A program made the translations under genes and the position numbers. A DNA stretch of 64,000 bases. Origin: Sulfurospirillum sp. UCH001 (GTDB lineage: Bacteria > Campylobacterota > Campylobacteria > Campylobacterales > Sulfurospirillaceae). Positions 9,000 to 16,993 of this stretch are shown here, piece by piece. The DNA lies in assembly GCF_001548035.1 (NCBI RefSeq), contig NZ_AP014723.1, positions 620,001-684,000 on the forward strand. The letters are read 5' to 3'. The stretch's first letter is position 1; the number at the start of each line of letters is the position of its first letter. The notes beneath the pieces were generated by a model, which worked only from the letters and a program-made list of their open reading frames with translations, did no database searches and was not told the DNA's origin.

Positions 9000-9263
9000 T
9001 TGAGAACAGTTGAAAATTTAGATAATTACTCTATTGAAAAATTTCATTATACTATCGGTAAAAACGTTAAAAGGTTACGAGAACGTAAGGGGTATTCACA
9101 ATTAGCTCTTTCTCAAGCTCTAGGACACAAATCAGTTGGGCTTATTTCTCAAGCAGAAATTTATTATAAACAACAACATTTTAATCTAGAGCATCTCGTC
9201 AAGATTGCTTATATTTTAGAATGCACGGTAGCAGATTTTTTTCAAGAAAGTGTTGGTGAATAG
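9000..9263 (+). CDS. XRE-family helix-turn-helix regulator
   Basis: An 87-residue protein with a Cro/C1-type HTH (about residues 18-78): KNVKRLRERKGYSQLALSQALG, recognition helix around HKSVGLISQAE, and the closing LVKIAYILECTVADFF. The start is TTG at 9000, backed by AAAGGA at 8986-8991. It has no ligand or oligomerization domain. It lies downstream of a tandem TGTGACGC repeat and is divergent from an outer-membrane barrel gene, so autoregulation or control of that barrel is plausible but inferred. Its last 22 bases overlap the convergent metallopeptidase gene. Confidence 0.82.
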   Translation: MRTVENLDNYSIEKFHYTIGKNVKRLRERKGYSQLALSQALGHKSVGLISQAEIYYKQQHFNLEHLVKIAYILECTVADFFQESVGE

Positions 9264-9856
9264 TTTCTAAGCACCTTCTCACACTCTTTATACTCTGGCA
9301 TAAATTCTTTAACACATTCCCAAAACGCTTTTTGATGATGTTTGTGTTCTATGTGAGAAAGTTCGTGAATGACAATGTATGTAACGCATTCTAAGGGTAA
9401 TTGTGCAAGGCTGAGGTTAAAGCTCAGCTCATTGGTGTGTGAGCAACTTCCCCATCGTTTTTTTGCCTTACGAAAGCTTATCTTGGTTGGTTTAACCCCC
9501 ATTAAAAAACTCCATTCTTCCACAAGGCGTATGACTAAGGGGATAGTTTTTTCTTTGTAAAAGGCTTCTGGTGTTTGATGTGCATGAAGTAAGATAGCTT
9601 CGCCCAAATAGAGGACTTTCCCTTCGTCTTCAAAGAGAGAAGGGAGTGTTGTTCTTTTTTGCAGAGCATTCATTTTGGAAAATATCCATTGTGCCTTTTG
9701 AAGAACCAGTGCGTGGATATACTCTTTGGTGTAAGAAGGAGTTTTAACAATGACGCCTTTGATAGGGTCTATCTTAATGTAGAGATGCTTTAGGCGGCGA
9801 TTTGTGATGATAGAGTAACAAAGCGTTTCGCCTTGATACTCTATGGTTGCTTGCAT
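9242..9856 (-). CDS. YgjP-type (DUF45) zinc metallopeptidase
   Basis: A 204-residue cytoplasmic protein of the YgjP/DUF45 family. The diagnostic zincin motif is HELSHIEHKHHQKAFW, giving HExxH-like HELSH plus a downstream third ligand in HHQKAFW. The upstream motif RKAKKRWGSCS is also family-typical. The family is found as a stand-alone protein or next to type I restriction genes; no restriction genes are present here. It is 3 bases downstream of dnaJ and likely in its transcript. Substrate is unknown. Confidence 0.85.
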   Translation of the reverse strand: MQATIEYQGETLCYSIITNRRLKHLYIKIDPIKGVIVKTPSYTKEYIHALVLQKAQWIFSKMNALQKRTTLPSLFEDEGKVLYLGEAILLHAHQTPEAFYKEKTIPLVIRLVEEWSFLMGVKPTKISFRKAKKRWGSCSHTNELSFNLSLAQLPLECVTYIVIHELSHIEHKHHQKAFWECVKEFMPEYKECEKVLRNYSPTLS

Positions 9857-9859
9857 TAT

Positions 9860-10993
9860 TTAGTTAAACCAGCTTTTGATTTTATCGAATACGCCTTCAA
9901 ATTTTTCATCTTTATGTTTGGATTCAATGCCAAACTCTGTTTGAAGTTTTTCGAGTAATTCTTTTTGCTCTTTAGTGATTTTTTTAGGGTAACGAATCGA
10001 AATTTGAGCAATCATACTACCAAGTTGATGCGTATGAACATTTTTGACACCCTCTTTTTTGAAGATAAACTGTTGTTTGTCTTTTGCTCCAAGAGGAAGT
10101 TCTAACTCTGTTTCGCCTCGAATGGTTGGTATTTTAATGGTTTCACCAAGTGCTACTTGTGTAAAGAATACAGGCACTTCGATGTAGATATCATCATTGT
10201 GACGTACAAAATGTTCATCTTCTTTGACATGAACTAAGATGTAAAGATCGCCTCTTGTACCTCTTTCATCGATGTTTCCTCGCCCTGCAACCCGAATGCG
10301 GTTGTTGTTGTCAATGCCTTCTGGTATGTCTATGGTAACTTTATCGTCTACTTGAGTAAAGCCTTTGGCATTACAACTTGGGCATGGATTGGTGACGACA
10401 CTTCCTTTCCCATTACACGCAGGACACGTTTGTGAAAAAGTCATAAACCCTTGACGGTAAAATACTTGTCCTTTGCCTTTACACTCTTTACATGTTGCCT
10501 TAGATTTATCTTTGCTTCCTGTACCATCACAGGTTTCGCAAGGTTTTTTATAAGAAAAACTGACCTCTTTTTTTGTGCCAAAAATAGCTTCATTAAATGC
10601 TAAAGTAACTTCAGCTTCAAGGTCAAGGTTGTACTTTCGGTTTTGTTTAGAACTACTTCCTCCAAAACCACCACTACTGAAGCCTCCACCAAAAACAGAC
10701 TCAAAAATAGAGCCAAGATCACCCATAATGTCTTCATAACGCATATCGGAGAAGTGGCTAAAGCCTTGAGAATCAAGCCCTTGTTTTCCATAACGGTCGT
10801 ATGTAGCACGTTTTTGTTCATCGCTTAGGACTTGGTAAGCTTCATTAATGGCTTTGAATTTTTCTTCAGCCTCTTTGTCACCTTGGTTACGATCAGGATG
10901 GTATTGCAGTGCAAGCCTTCTATACGCCTTCTTAATCTCTGCTGCATCAGCAGATCTTGTAATTTCCAGTACTTCGTAATATTCTAGGTCCAC
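9860..10993 (-). CDS. dnaJ: Chaperone protein DnaJ
   Basis: A 377-residue co-chaperone that stimulates the DnaK ATPase. Order of domains: J domain with HPD (H32-P33-D34), a Gly/Phe-rich linker (about 75-125), four CxxCxGxG-type zinc repeats ([32 protein letters not shown]) and the C-terminal substrate-binding domains. The start is GTG at 10993, with AAAGAG seven bases upstream. DnaK is not adjacent. The dnaJ-racR-racS-recR neighbourhood matches Campylobacter, here with a Spy-like gene added between dnaJ and racR. Confidence 0.97.
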   Translation of the reverse strand: MDLEYYEVLEITRSADAAEIKKAYRRLALQYHPDRNQGDKEAEEKFKAINEAYQVLSDEQKRATYDRYGKQGLDSQGFSHFSDMRYEDIMGDLGSIFESVFGGGFSSGGFGGSSSKQNRKYNLDLEAEVTLAFNEAIFGTKKEVSFSYKKPCETCDGTGSKDKSKATCKECKGKGQVFYRQGFMTFSQTCPACNGKGSVVTNPCPSCNAKGFTQVDDKVTIDIPEGIDNNNRIRVAGRGNIDERGTRGDLYILVHVKEDEHFVRHNDDIYIEVPVFFTQVALGETIKIPTIRGETELELPLGAKDKQQFIFKKEGVKNVHTHQLGSMIAQISIRYPKKITKEQKELLEKLQTEFGIESKHKDEKFEGVFDKIKSWFN

Positions 10994-11083
10994 TATTATT
11001 CTCTTTACATGTAAGTTTAATTGAAGATCAAGATTTTATCAAAAAGTAGTTTAAATTTTGGTTGTTAAGGTTGATTAACAAAC

Positions 11084-11105
11084 CGTTAAAAGCTCGTTAA
11101 GAGCA
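11084..11105 (+). promoter_or_regulatory. Candidate response-regulator operator (tandem GTTAA repeats)
   Basis: CGTTAAAAGCT and CGTTAAGAGCA are tandem 11-bp imperfect repeats (9 of 11 identical), with a further GTTAA at 11064, 21 bases before the second. Direct half-sites one helical turn apart are typical of OmpR/CpxR-class regulators, and RacR of that class is encoded just downstream. The site lies about 40 bases upstream of the Spy-like gene. Confidence 0.45.
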
Positions 11106-11146
11106 GGAGCGTATTATTTCATCATAAAACTTTTAAGGAGTACACA

Positions 11147-11650
11147 ATGAAAAAGACAATTTTAACACTAGCAACATTAGTTGCGCTTGGCACAACCAGC
11201 GCTTTCGCATTTGGTGGCGGTCAATGCCAAAATATGCAATCAGGTATGGGAATGATGCAAGGTGGCTGTGGCATGGGTGGATCAGGTATGATGATGGGTG
11301 GTAAAGGTGGCATGATGCCTCAGCTTATGCAACTCAATCTTACAGACGATCAACGTCATAAGCTAGCTGTTTTACAGAGTGAAATGAAATTAGAAATGAC
11401 TAAAATTCGTGATCCAAAAATGATGACAAAAATGCAAGATTTGATGAGTGCAGATTCCTTTAACAAAAAAGAGTTTATCAAGATTCATAATGAAATGCAC
11501 GAGAAGATGTTAGCGCTTCAAGCAGATCACATGGAAAAAGTATTTAATCTCTTAACCAAAGAACAACGTGCTGAGCTTAAAACATTGATGGCACAAAAAC
11601 CACAAAAACCTATGCCTATGGCTCCTGCTGCTGCACCTTCAAGTAAATAA
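11147..11650 (+). CDS. Spy/CpxP-like periplasmic protein, Met/Gly-rich
   Basis: A 167-residue exported protein: signal peptide MKKTILTLATLVALGTTSAFA, then a Met/Gly/Cys-rich stretch (about 24-55) that could bind metal, then a helical domain with the LTDDQRHKLAVLQSEM motif, a variant of the LTxxQ motif of Spy/CpxP/ZraP proteins. These act as periplasmic chaperones or stress/metal sensors. A second LTKEQRAEL motif occurs near residue 140, and the end is Pro/Ala-rich. SD TAAGGAG precedes the ATG. Its position beside RacRS parallels cpxP next to cpxRA in enterics, suggesting a regulatory partnership, which is inference. Confidence 0.8.
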   Translation: MKKTILTLATLVALGTTSAFAFGGGQCQNMQSGMGMMQGGCGMGGSGMMMGGKGGMMPQLMQLNLTDDQRHKLAVLQSEMKLEMTKIRDPKMMTKMQDLMSADSFNKKEFIKIHNEMHEKMLALQADHMEKVFNLLTKEQRAELKTLMAQKPQKPMPMAPAAAPSSK

Positions 11651-11672
11651 GAATTTATTGTAATACCCCTTT

Positions 11673-11699
11673 AGACCTCTTCGGAGGTCTTCTTTTTTT
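11673..11699 (+). terminator. Terminator with UUCG tetraloop after the Spy-like gene
   Basis: AGACCTC / GAGGTCT forms a 7-bp stem closed by the very stable TTCG tetraloop and is followed by TTCTTTTTTT. This isolates the Spy-like gene from racRS. Confidence 0.9.
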
Positions 11700-11718
11700 A
11701 AAACTCTTCCAAATTCAG

Positions 11719-11724
11719 TATAAT
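11719..11724 (+). promoter_or_regulatory. Predicted -10 element of racRS
   Basis: TATAAT lies 28 bases before the racR ATG, just after the upstream terminator, so racR-racS-recR probably has its own promoter, with a start near 11731. Confidence 0.5.
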
Positions 11725-11751
11725 TATAAAAAACCTAAATGAGGTTAGAGA

Positions 11752-12423
11752 ATGATTAATGTCTTAATGATAGAAGATGATGAAGAATTTGCAGAGATTT
11801 TGAGTGAATACCTCGCAAAATACAATATTAAAATTACCAATTATGCAGATCCTTATTTGGGATTAAGTGCTGGAATTAAGAAGTATGATCTTCTTATTTT
11901 AGACCTTACCTTGCCAGGTATGGATGGACTTGAAGTATGTAAAGAGGTTGTTGCAAAATATGATATTCCTATTATTATCTCCTCTGCACGTAGCGATATT
12001 AGCGATAAAGTGATTGGGCTTCAAATTGGTGCGGACGATTATCTTCCAAAACCGTATGATCCTAAAGAGATGTACGCGCGTATTCAAAGTTTGATTCGTC
12101 GTTATAAAAAAAGCTCTACCCCTGAAGAGCAACAAACACAAAGTGTCTTTTTTGTGGATGAAAAGCGCCATGAGATCTCTTTTAAAAATGAAGTTTTAAG
12201 TCTAACACCTGCAGAGTATGAGATTCTCTCTTATATGATTAAACAAAATGGTTTTTCTATCTCTCGTGAGCAGCTTGTGTATAACTGTAAATCACTCAAA
12301 GACAAAGGCTCAAAAAGCCTAGATGTTATCATTGGTCGTTTGCGTGCAAAAATAAATGATGATTCTAAAAACCCTGAATACATCCACTCGGTTCGAGGGA
12401 TTGGATATAAGCTGGTTGGATGA
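11752..12423 (+). CDS. racR: OmpR-family response regulator RacR-like
   Basis: A 223-residue response regulator: receiver domain (about 1-118) with acidic pocket EDDEE, phosphoacceptor Asp in LILDLTLPGMDG and conserved Lys in YLPKPYDP, then a winged-helix DNA-binding domain (about 130-222) with SLTPAEYEILSYM and RGIGYKLVG. Length and location between dnaJ and recR match Campylobacter RacR, a regulator linked to temperature-dependent growth and colonization. Its TGA overlaps the racS start by four bases. Tandem GTTAA repeats at 11084 are a candidate target. Confidence 0.9.
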   Translation: MINVLMIEDDEEFAEILSEYLAKYNIKITNYADPYLGLSAGIKKYDLLILDLTLPGMDGLEVCKEVVAKYDIPIIISSARSDISDKVIGLQIGADDYLPKPYDPKEMYARIQSLIRRYKKSSTPEEQQTQSVFFVDEKRHEISFKNEVLSLTPAEYEILSYMIKQNGFSISREQLVYNCKSLKDKGSKSLDVIIGRLRAKINDDSKNPEYIHSVRGIGYKLVG

Positions 12424-13667
12424 TTAAAAATTCGATTTTAAACAAGATCAGCGCGATCTTTTTTCTCTCACTCTTTTTGTTGGCAATGTTTTTTGCTCTT
12501 TTACTTGAGCATCAAAGTGATAAAAACTTAGAAAATATGAAGCAGCGCCAAATTCAGTCGGTTAACTACCTGTTAGTGATGTACCGTAACAACGTCCAAC
12601 CTGGTGACATTGAGGAATATTTTAATAACTTTGGTCTTAAAAAAGTTTCCAGTAAACACTTACGTGATTCTGTACTCGCTAATGGTGTTGTAATTTTTCA
12701 GAAACTTTCACCCATTAGTCGTTTTTCTTCTATTGTCTATAATGACCGTTACTATCTTTTCATCGATAATTTTGAATCCAGTGTTCTTTTAGAGAGCCAA
12801 GACTACAAGAATTTCAATGAGAGTTTATGGGTCGTTTTTGTGATTGCTCTTTTGATTTTACTCTACATGTATGTTTCTATTTTCAAAAGTATTGCTCCTT
12901 TGAAGACACTCAGTTCTCAAATACGTAAGTTTGCATGTGGTGACTTAGAGATTGAATGTAAAAGCAATTCCAATGATGAAATTGGTGAGGTGGCCAATGA
13001 ATTCGATAGGGCTGTTAAAAAGATACACGACCTCATTAACTCCAGGCAACTTTTTTTACGTACCATCATGCATGAGCTTAAAACGCCTATTGGCAAAGGG
13101 CGTATTGTAGCGGAGATGCTCGAAGACGCAACTGCGAAAAAAAGACTCGTAGGTGTTTTTGCACGGTTAGACCTTCTTATCTCTGAGTTTTCAAAAATTG
13201 AGCAGATTACTTCTAAACGATACGATTTGGCACTTAAAGAGTATCCGCTGATGCATGTGATTGACCAAGCGGTTGATCTTTTGATGTTAGATGATCAGAA
13301 AAAAGAGGAGTTGGTGAAAATCGAAGGTGATTTTGATTTTGAAGTGGTCGTTGACTTTGATTTGATGGCATTAGCGCTTAAAAATCTGATGGACAATGCG
13401 ATGAAACACAGTCTTAGTCATAAAGTCTATGTTCGAAGTGACAATAAAACTGTTATTATCGCTAATGAAGGTGAACCTCTTAAAATGTCCATAGATGAAT
13501 ATTTCCAGCCTTTCGTTTCTGGTTCCAAGGCATGTGGAAGTGGACTAGGTCTTGGATTGTATATCGTTAAAAATATCATTGCCCAACATGGTTTAGAGGT
13601 GATATACCGCTATGAAGATGGTCTGCACCAATTTAGTATTGATTTTGCCAAAGGATGCGTAGCATGA
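12420..13667 (+). CDS. racS: Sensor histidine kinase RacS-like
   Basis: A 415-residue membrane kinase: TM1 about residues 7-28, a short periplasmic sensing segment, TM2 about 136-155, HAMP (about 155-205), dimerization helix with the phosphoacceptor H218 in FLRTIMHELKTPIGKG, and a HATPase_c domain with N-box LKNLMDNAMKHS and G-box GSGLGLGLYIVKNI. It is translationally coupled to racR upstream and recR downstream (ATGA overlaps). Gene order matches Campylobacter RacS; the signal is unknown, though the nearby Spy/CpxP-like protein might act on its periplasmic part. Confidence 0.9.
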   Translation: MIKNSILNKISAIFFLSLFLLAMFFALLLEHQSDKNLENMKQRQIQSVNYLLVMYRNNVQPGDIEEYFNNFGLKKVSSKHLRDSVLANGVVIFQKLSPISRFSSIVYNDRYYLFIDNFESSVLLESQDYKNFNESLWVVFVIALLILLYMYVSIFKSIAPLKTLSSQIRKFACGDLEIECKSNSNDEIGEVANEFDRAVKKIHDLINSRQLFLRTIMHELKTPIGKGRIVAEMLEDATAKKRLVGVFARLDLLISEFSKIEQITSKRYDLALKEYPLMHVIDQAVDLLMLDDQKKEELVKIEGDFDFEVVVDFDLMALALKNLMDNAMKHSLSHKVYVRSDNKTVIIANEGEPLKMSIDEYFQPFVSGSKACGSGLGLGLYIVKNIIAQHGLEVIYRYEDGLHQFSIDFAKGCVA

Positions 13668-14233
13668 TGCGTGGATTAGAGAAGTTCAATAAGCTGGTTG
13701 AAGCTTTTGAAAAACTTCCAACGGTTGGACGAAAGTCTGCTGTTAGGTTTGCTTATCATCTTGTTTTAAACGATACATTTTCAGCCATGAAACTTGCCAA
13801 TGCCATTGAAAGTGCGATTAAAAGCATTCGCAAATGTGAGCGTTGTGGAGCGTTAAGTGAGCATGAAATTTGTGATATCTGCCTTGATGATAGACGTGAT
13901 GTGCAAAAATTGTGTATGGTGGAGAGTGCAAAAGATATTTTTGTATTAGAAGAGCATAAACTTTTTGACGGACGTTATTTTGTGCTTAGTGACCTTGAAG
14001 AAGAGACGCTTGAAAAACTTGAAAGCATTGTCAAAGAAGGTGTAACAGAAATGATTTTTGCACTGACACCATCGTTAGCAAGTGATGCATTGATTTTATT
14101 TATTGAAGATAAACTCAAGAACCACTCACTTCACTTTACAAAGATTGCACAAGGTGTCCCTACAGGCGTTCATCTTGAAAATGTCGATATGCTCTCTTTA
14201 TCTAAGGCGTTAGAGTCTCGCACAAAAATCTAG
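13664..14233 (+). CDS. recR: Recombination mediator RecR
   Basis: A 189-residue RecR, which with RecO and RecF loads RecA at gaps. Visible features: N-terminal helix-hairpin-helix (LVEAFEKLPTVGRKSAVRFAYHL), the four-cysteine zinc finger (CERC and CDIC, residues about 55-72), the Toprim domain around LCMVESAKDIFVLEE, and the C-terminal KIAQGVPTG. I chose the ATG at 13664, which overlaps the racS stop as ATGA and has AAAGGA upstream; an upstream in-frame ATG exists at 13655. It is convergent with a diguanylate cyclase gene, with only three bases between stops. Confidence 0.95.
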   Translation: MMRGLEKFNKLVEAFEKLPTVGRKSAVRFAYHLVLNDTFSAMKLANAIESAIKSIRKCERCGALSEHEICDICLDDRRDVQKLCMVESAKDIFVLEEHKLFDGRYFVLSDLEEETLEKLESIVKEGVTEMIFALTPSLASDALILFIEDKLKNHSLHFTKIAQGVPTGVHLENVDMLSLSKALESRTKI

Positions 14234-14236
14234 GCG

Positions 14237-16432
14237 TTATGTATCGAGATGGCTGAAAAAGGCATAGCAATTTTTGCCTGATTGTTTCGCATAGTACATT
14301 GCTTTATCCGCATGTAAAATTAACTCTTCCGCACCTAGAGAATCATCAGGGTAAAAACTGATACCTATACTCGCTGAGATGGATAGATCAATACCATGAA
14401 TTTCAATAACCTCGTTCATGGACTGTAAAATACGCTTGACAATAGGCTCACACTCATAAGGCTCTTTAAGATCGGTGAGCAGGGCTACAAACTCATCACC
14501 ACCTAAGCGTGCAATCGTCTCATTTTTGCGCAATAGACTTGTAATGCGTTTAGAGACAGCGATAAGAAGTTCATCTCCAACATTATGACCATAGGTATCA
14601 TTGACCTCTTTAAATCCATCCAAGTCAATGTATAAAACGGCTAAATGGGCATTGTAACGCTGTGCCTCAGCGATGGCTTGTCCCAATCTATCCCAGAGTA
14701 ATATACGATTAGGCAACGATGTTAGCGCATCGTGCTGTGCAAGATGTTCGAGTTCTTCCTCATGCTCTTTCATAGTAGTAATATCTGTAAAGAGTGCCAC
14801 AAAATTTTGAACTTCACCTTCACTGTCTTTGATAGCGCTGATGGTAAGCCTTTCTGCGTAAATACTGCCATCTTTACGGCGATTCCAAATCTCTCCTTGC
14901 CAATTTCCTGCAGTAAGAATGCTTTGCCACATTTGTGTATAAAAAGGCATCTCTTGTCTGCCAGATTTTAAGATACGGGGATTATTACCAATGATTTCAG
15001 AAAGAGGGTATCCGGTTGTGCGTACGAAAGCGTCATTTGCTTCAATGATTGTCCCATAGGGGTCAGTGATAATGATACCTTCTTTAGCATACGTAAAAAC
15101 ACTTGCTGCCAGTTTTAGTTTTGCATCGCTTTTGCTTTTCTCAATAGCCAGTGCTATAAATTGTACTTCATCTTCGATGAGCTTCATTTCGCGAAGTGTA
15201 AGCGGTTGATGTTGTAATGAACAGATAATGAAAAGACCTAATGGTTTTCCAAAGGCTGAAACAACAGGATTTAACCAACAATGTTCAGCATTCTCAAGAG
15301 TGATGCATTTTATGTTTTCATACCACCATGCTTCTTGATTGAGCGAGCTAAAAAGATGAGGTTGAGGGGATAGGTGCATCAGATGGGTTAAAAAATCATC
15401 ATTGTTACGTGCTGCACTAATGATGGTACTATTTAAAAGTTCAAGGGCATTCGATGTTGCACCAAGGGTCAATTTATGGTTTGTTTCATCAAAAAGAACA
15501 ATACTACATCCTATACGATGGTGATGGATGGCTTCTATATCTCCAATCATCGCATGTAAAATCGTAGAAAGAGGTGATGTGTTGGCAATCATCTGTAAAA
15601 TTTGTTTATGGTGCTGTTCACATTGTTGGATGTATTTGCGGTCATCAATATCGGCAATGACACCAACAAGCCCAATTTCTACACCTTTGGCATCATAAAA
15701 GCGTTTTCCTGTGAGTCGCCCCCAAAAACTACTACCGTCTGACCTACGGTAGATACGCTCTAGATCGACTGATGCAATTTTACTACCCAATAGGGCAAGC
15801 ATTTTTTGGCGTCCAATCTCTTTTTCGGAAGAATGAATAAGTTCTACATACTCTTTACCTTGCAGTATCTCTTTGTTTGGATAGTGGAACATCTCAGCCA
15901 TACGTTGATTGGCTTGCGTGATATGTCCTGTCATATCTACTAAAAAGATAGCAACACTGGAAGTATCTAAAATTTGTTTAAAGAGTGTCTCTTGAGTTGC
16001 AAGATCTTCGCTTTTTTGTATGAGTTCTTGTTCAATTTGTTTACGATCGGTTATATCGTGTATGATGGAAAAGAGTACTTTTCTTTCTTTGAGATTGATA
16101 GGTGTTGAAAAAACCTCTACATCTCTTATTTCACCATTGGCACGTTGATGTTTAAAATTGAAATAGTTACGCTCTTCCATAAGAGCGCGTTTTCGCTCCT
16201 CTTTTACACGTTCAGGTGGAAGGGTGTTAATCGTCGCGATAGACATTCCAACAAGGTGTTCTAAGGGGTAACCATAATAACGTGACGCTGCCTCATTGGC
16301 ATTGATAATTTCGCCACTTTCAGGATCAAGTAAAAGCATAATGGAGCTACTGGTATCAAAAAAACGATACAGTGCATTGTAATTGTCATCTGACGAAAAA
16401 AAGGTATGAAAAAGTCTTGAAATAAAATTCAT
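14237..16432 (-). CDS. PAS/PAS/GAF-like/PAS diguanylate cyclase
   Basis: A 731-residue soluble protein with tandem sensory domains and a GGDEF output: PAS about 20-130, PAS about 150-265, a GAF-like region about 275-435, PAS about 440-555, and GGDEF about 560-727. The active-site motif LGGDEF is intact at 644-648, with conserved DLDGFKEVND upstream, so c-di-GMP synthesis is expected. The position of the product-inhibition motif RxxD reads RKNE, so feedback control may be altered. No EAL domain and no transmembrane segment is present. It is a single gene, convergent with recR; its inputs are unknown. Confidence 0.9.
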   Translation of the reverse strand: MNFISRLFHTFFSSDDNYNALYRFFDTSSSIMLLLDPESGEIINANEAASRYYGYPLEHLVGMSIATINTLPPERVKEERKRALMEERNYFNFKHQRANGEIRDVEVFSTPINLKERKVLFSIIHDITDRKQIEQELIQKSEDLATQETLFKQILDTSSVAIFLVDMTGHITQANQRMAEMFHYPNKEILQGKEYVELIHSSEKEIGRQKMLALLGSKIASVDLERIYRRSDGSSFWGRLTGKRFYDAKGVEIGLVGVIADIDDRKYIQQCEQHHKQILQMIANTSPLSTILHAMIGDIEAIHHHRIGCSIVLFDETNHKLTLGATSNALELLNSTIISAARNNDDFLTHLMHLSPQPHLFSSLNQEAWWYENIKCITLENAEHCWLNPVVSAFGKPLGLFIICSLQHQPLTLREMKLIEDEVQFIALAIEKSKSDAKLKLAASVFTYAKEGIIITDPYGTIIEANDAFVRTTGYPLSEIIGNNPRILKSGRQEMPFYTQMWQSILTAGNWQGEIWNRRKDGSIYAERLTISAIKDSEGEVQNFVALFTDITTMKEHEEELEHLAQHDALTSLPNRILLWDRLGQAIAEAQRYNAHLAVLYIDLDGFKEVNDTYGHNVGDELLIAVSKRITSLLRKNETIARLGGDEFVALLTDLKEPYECEPIVKRILQSMNEVIEIHGIDLSISASIGISFYPDDSLGAEELILHADKAMYYAKQSGKNCYAFFSHLDT

Positions 16433-16654
16433 GAAATACTCTCTTTAGTAAATGTCACACCTATAATAGTATTAGTTTAACATAAAATTTTTAATGTTTG
16501 GATGTATAAATTACTTTTTTTTAAGCACAAAATCAAAATTTAAGAAGCCGATAATCAATAATGCCAAAATACAGGCTTTTTATATTGATGATTATGATAA
16601 ATGAAGACGTAAAAAAGAGGACGAAAAATTTAACATTTATTTACTCTTGATTGT

Positions 16655-16660
16655 TATAAT
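16655..16660 (+). promoter_or_regulatory. Predicted -10 element of the zinc-ribbon gene
   Basis: TATAAT sits 33 bases before the ATG at 16693 in an AT-rich region. AAAAGGAG follows at the ribosome binding site. The rest of the 16433-16654 gap shows only AT-rich DNA and the start region of the opposite-strand gene. Confidence 0.45.
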
Positions 16661-16692
16661 TAAAGACAATAGCATTAAAAGGAGTAAAAATT

Positions 16693-16956
16693 ATGCGATG
16701 TCCCATCTGCCAGAATGTTGATCTTTTACTAAGTGAACGCGCAGGAATTGAGATAGATTATTGTCCACAATGTAGAGGTGTGTGGTTGGACCGTGGTGAA
16801 CTTGATAAAATCATTGAACGTAGTACAACCTATAGTTCTACACCTTCTAAAAGTTATGAGAAAGAACGTAAGCACGACACCTATCATGAAAAATCAAATC
16901 ACCACGGATACCCTAAGAAAAAAGAGAGTTTTTTAAGTGAATTGTTTGATTTTTAA
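16693..16956 (+). CDS. Small TFIIB-type zinc-ribbon protein
   Basis: An 87-residue protein whose N-terminal 45 residues are a zf-TFIIB-type zinc ribbon: CPIC near residue 3, CPQC near residue 25, and the family-typical GVWLDRGELDKII. The remainder is a hydrophilic, His/Lys/Ser-rich tail ending in SFLSELFDF. AAAAGGAG precedes the ATG. Proteins of this family are widespread and of unknown role. It stands alone, convergent with the acyl-CoA synthetase gene. Confidence 0.82.
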   Translation: MRCPICQNVDLLLSERAGIEIDYCPQCRGVWLDRGELDKIIERSTTYSSTPSKSYEKERKHDTYHEKSNHHGYPKKKESFLSELFDF

Positions 16957-16993
16957 ATGAAGAAGGAAGTTTAGACAAACTTCCTTTATACGG

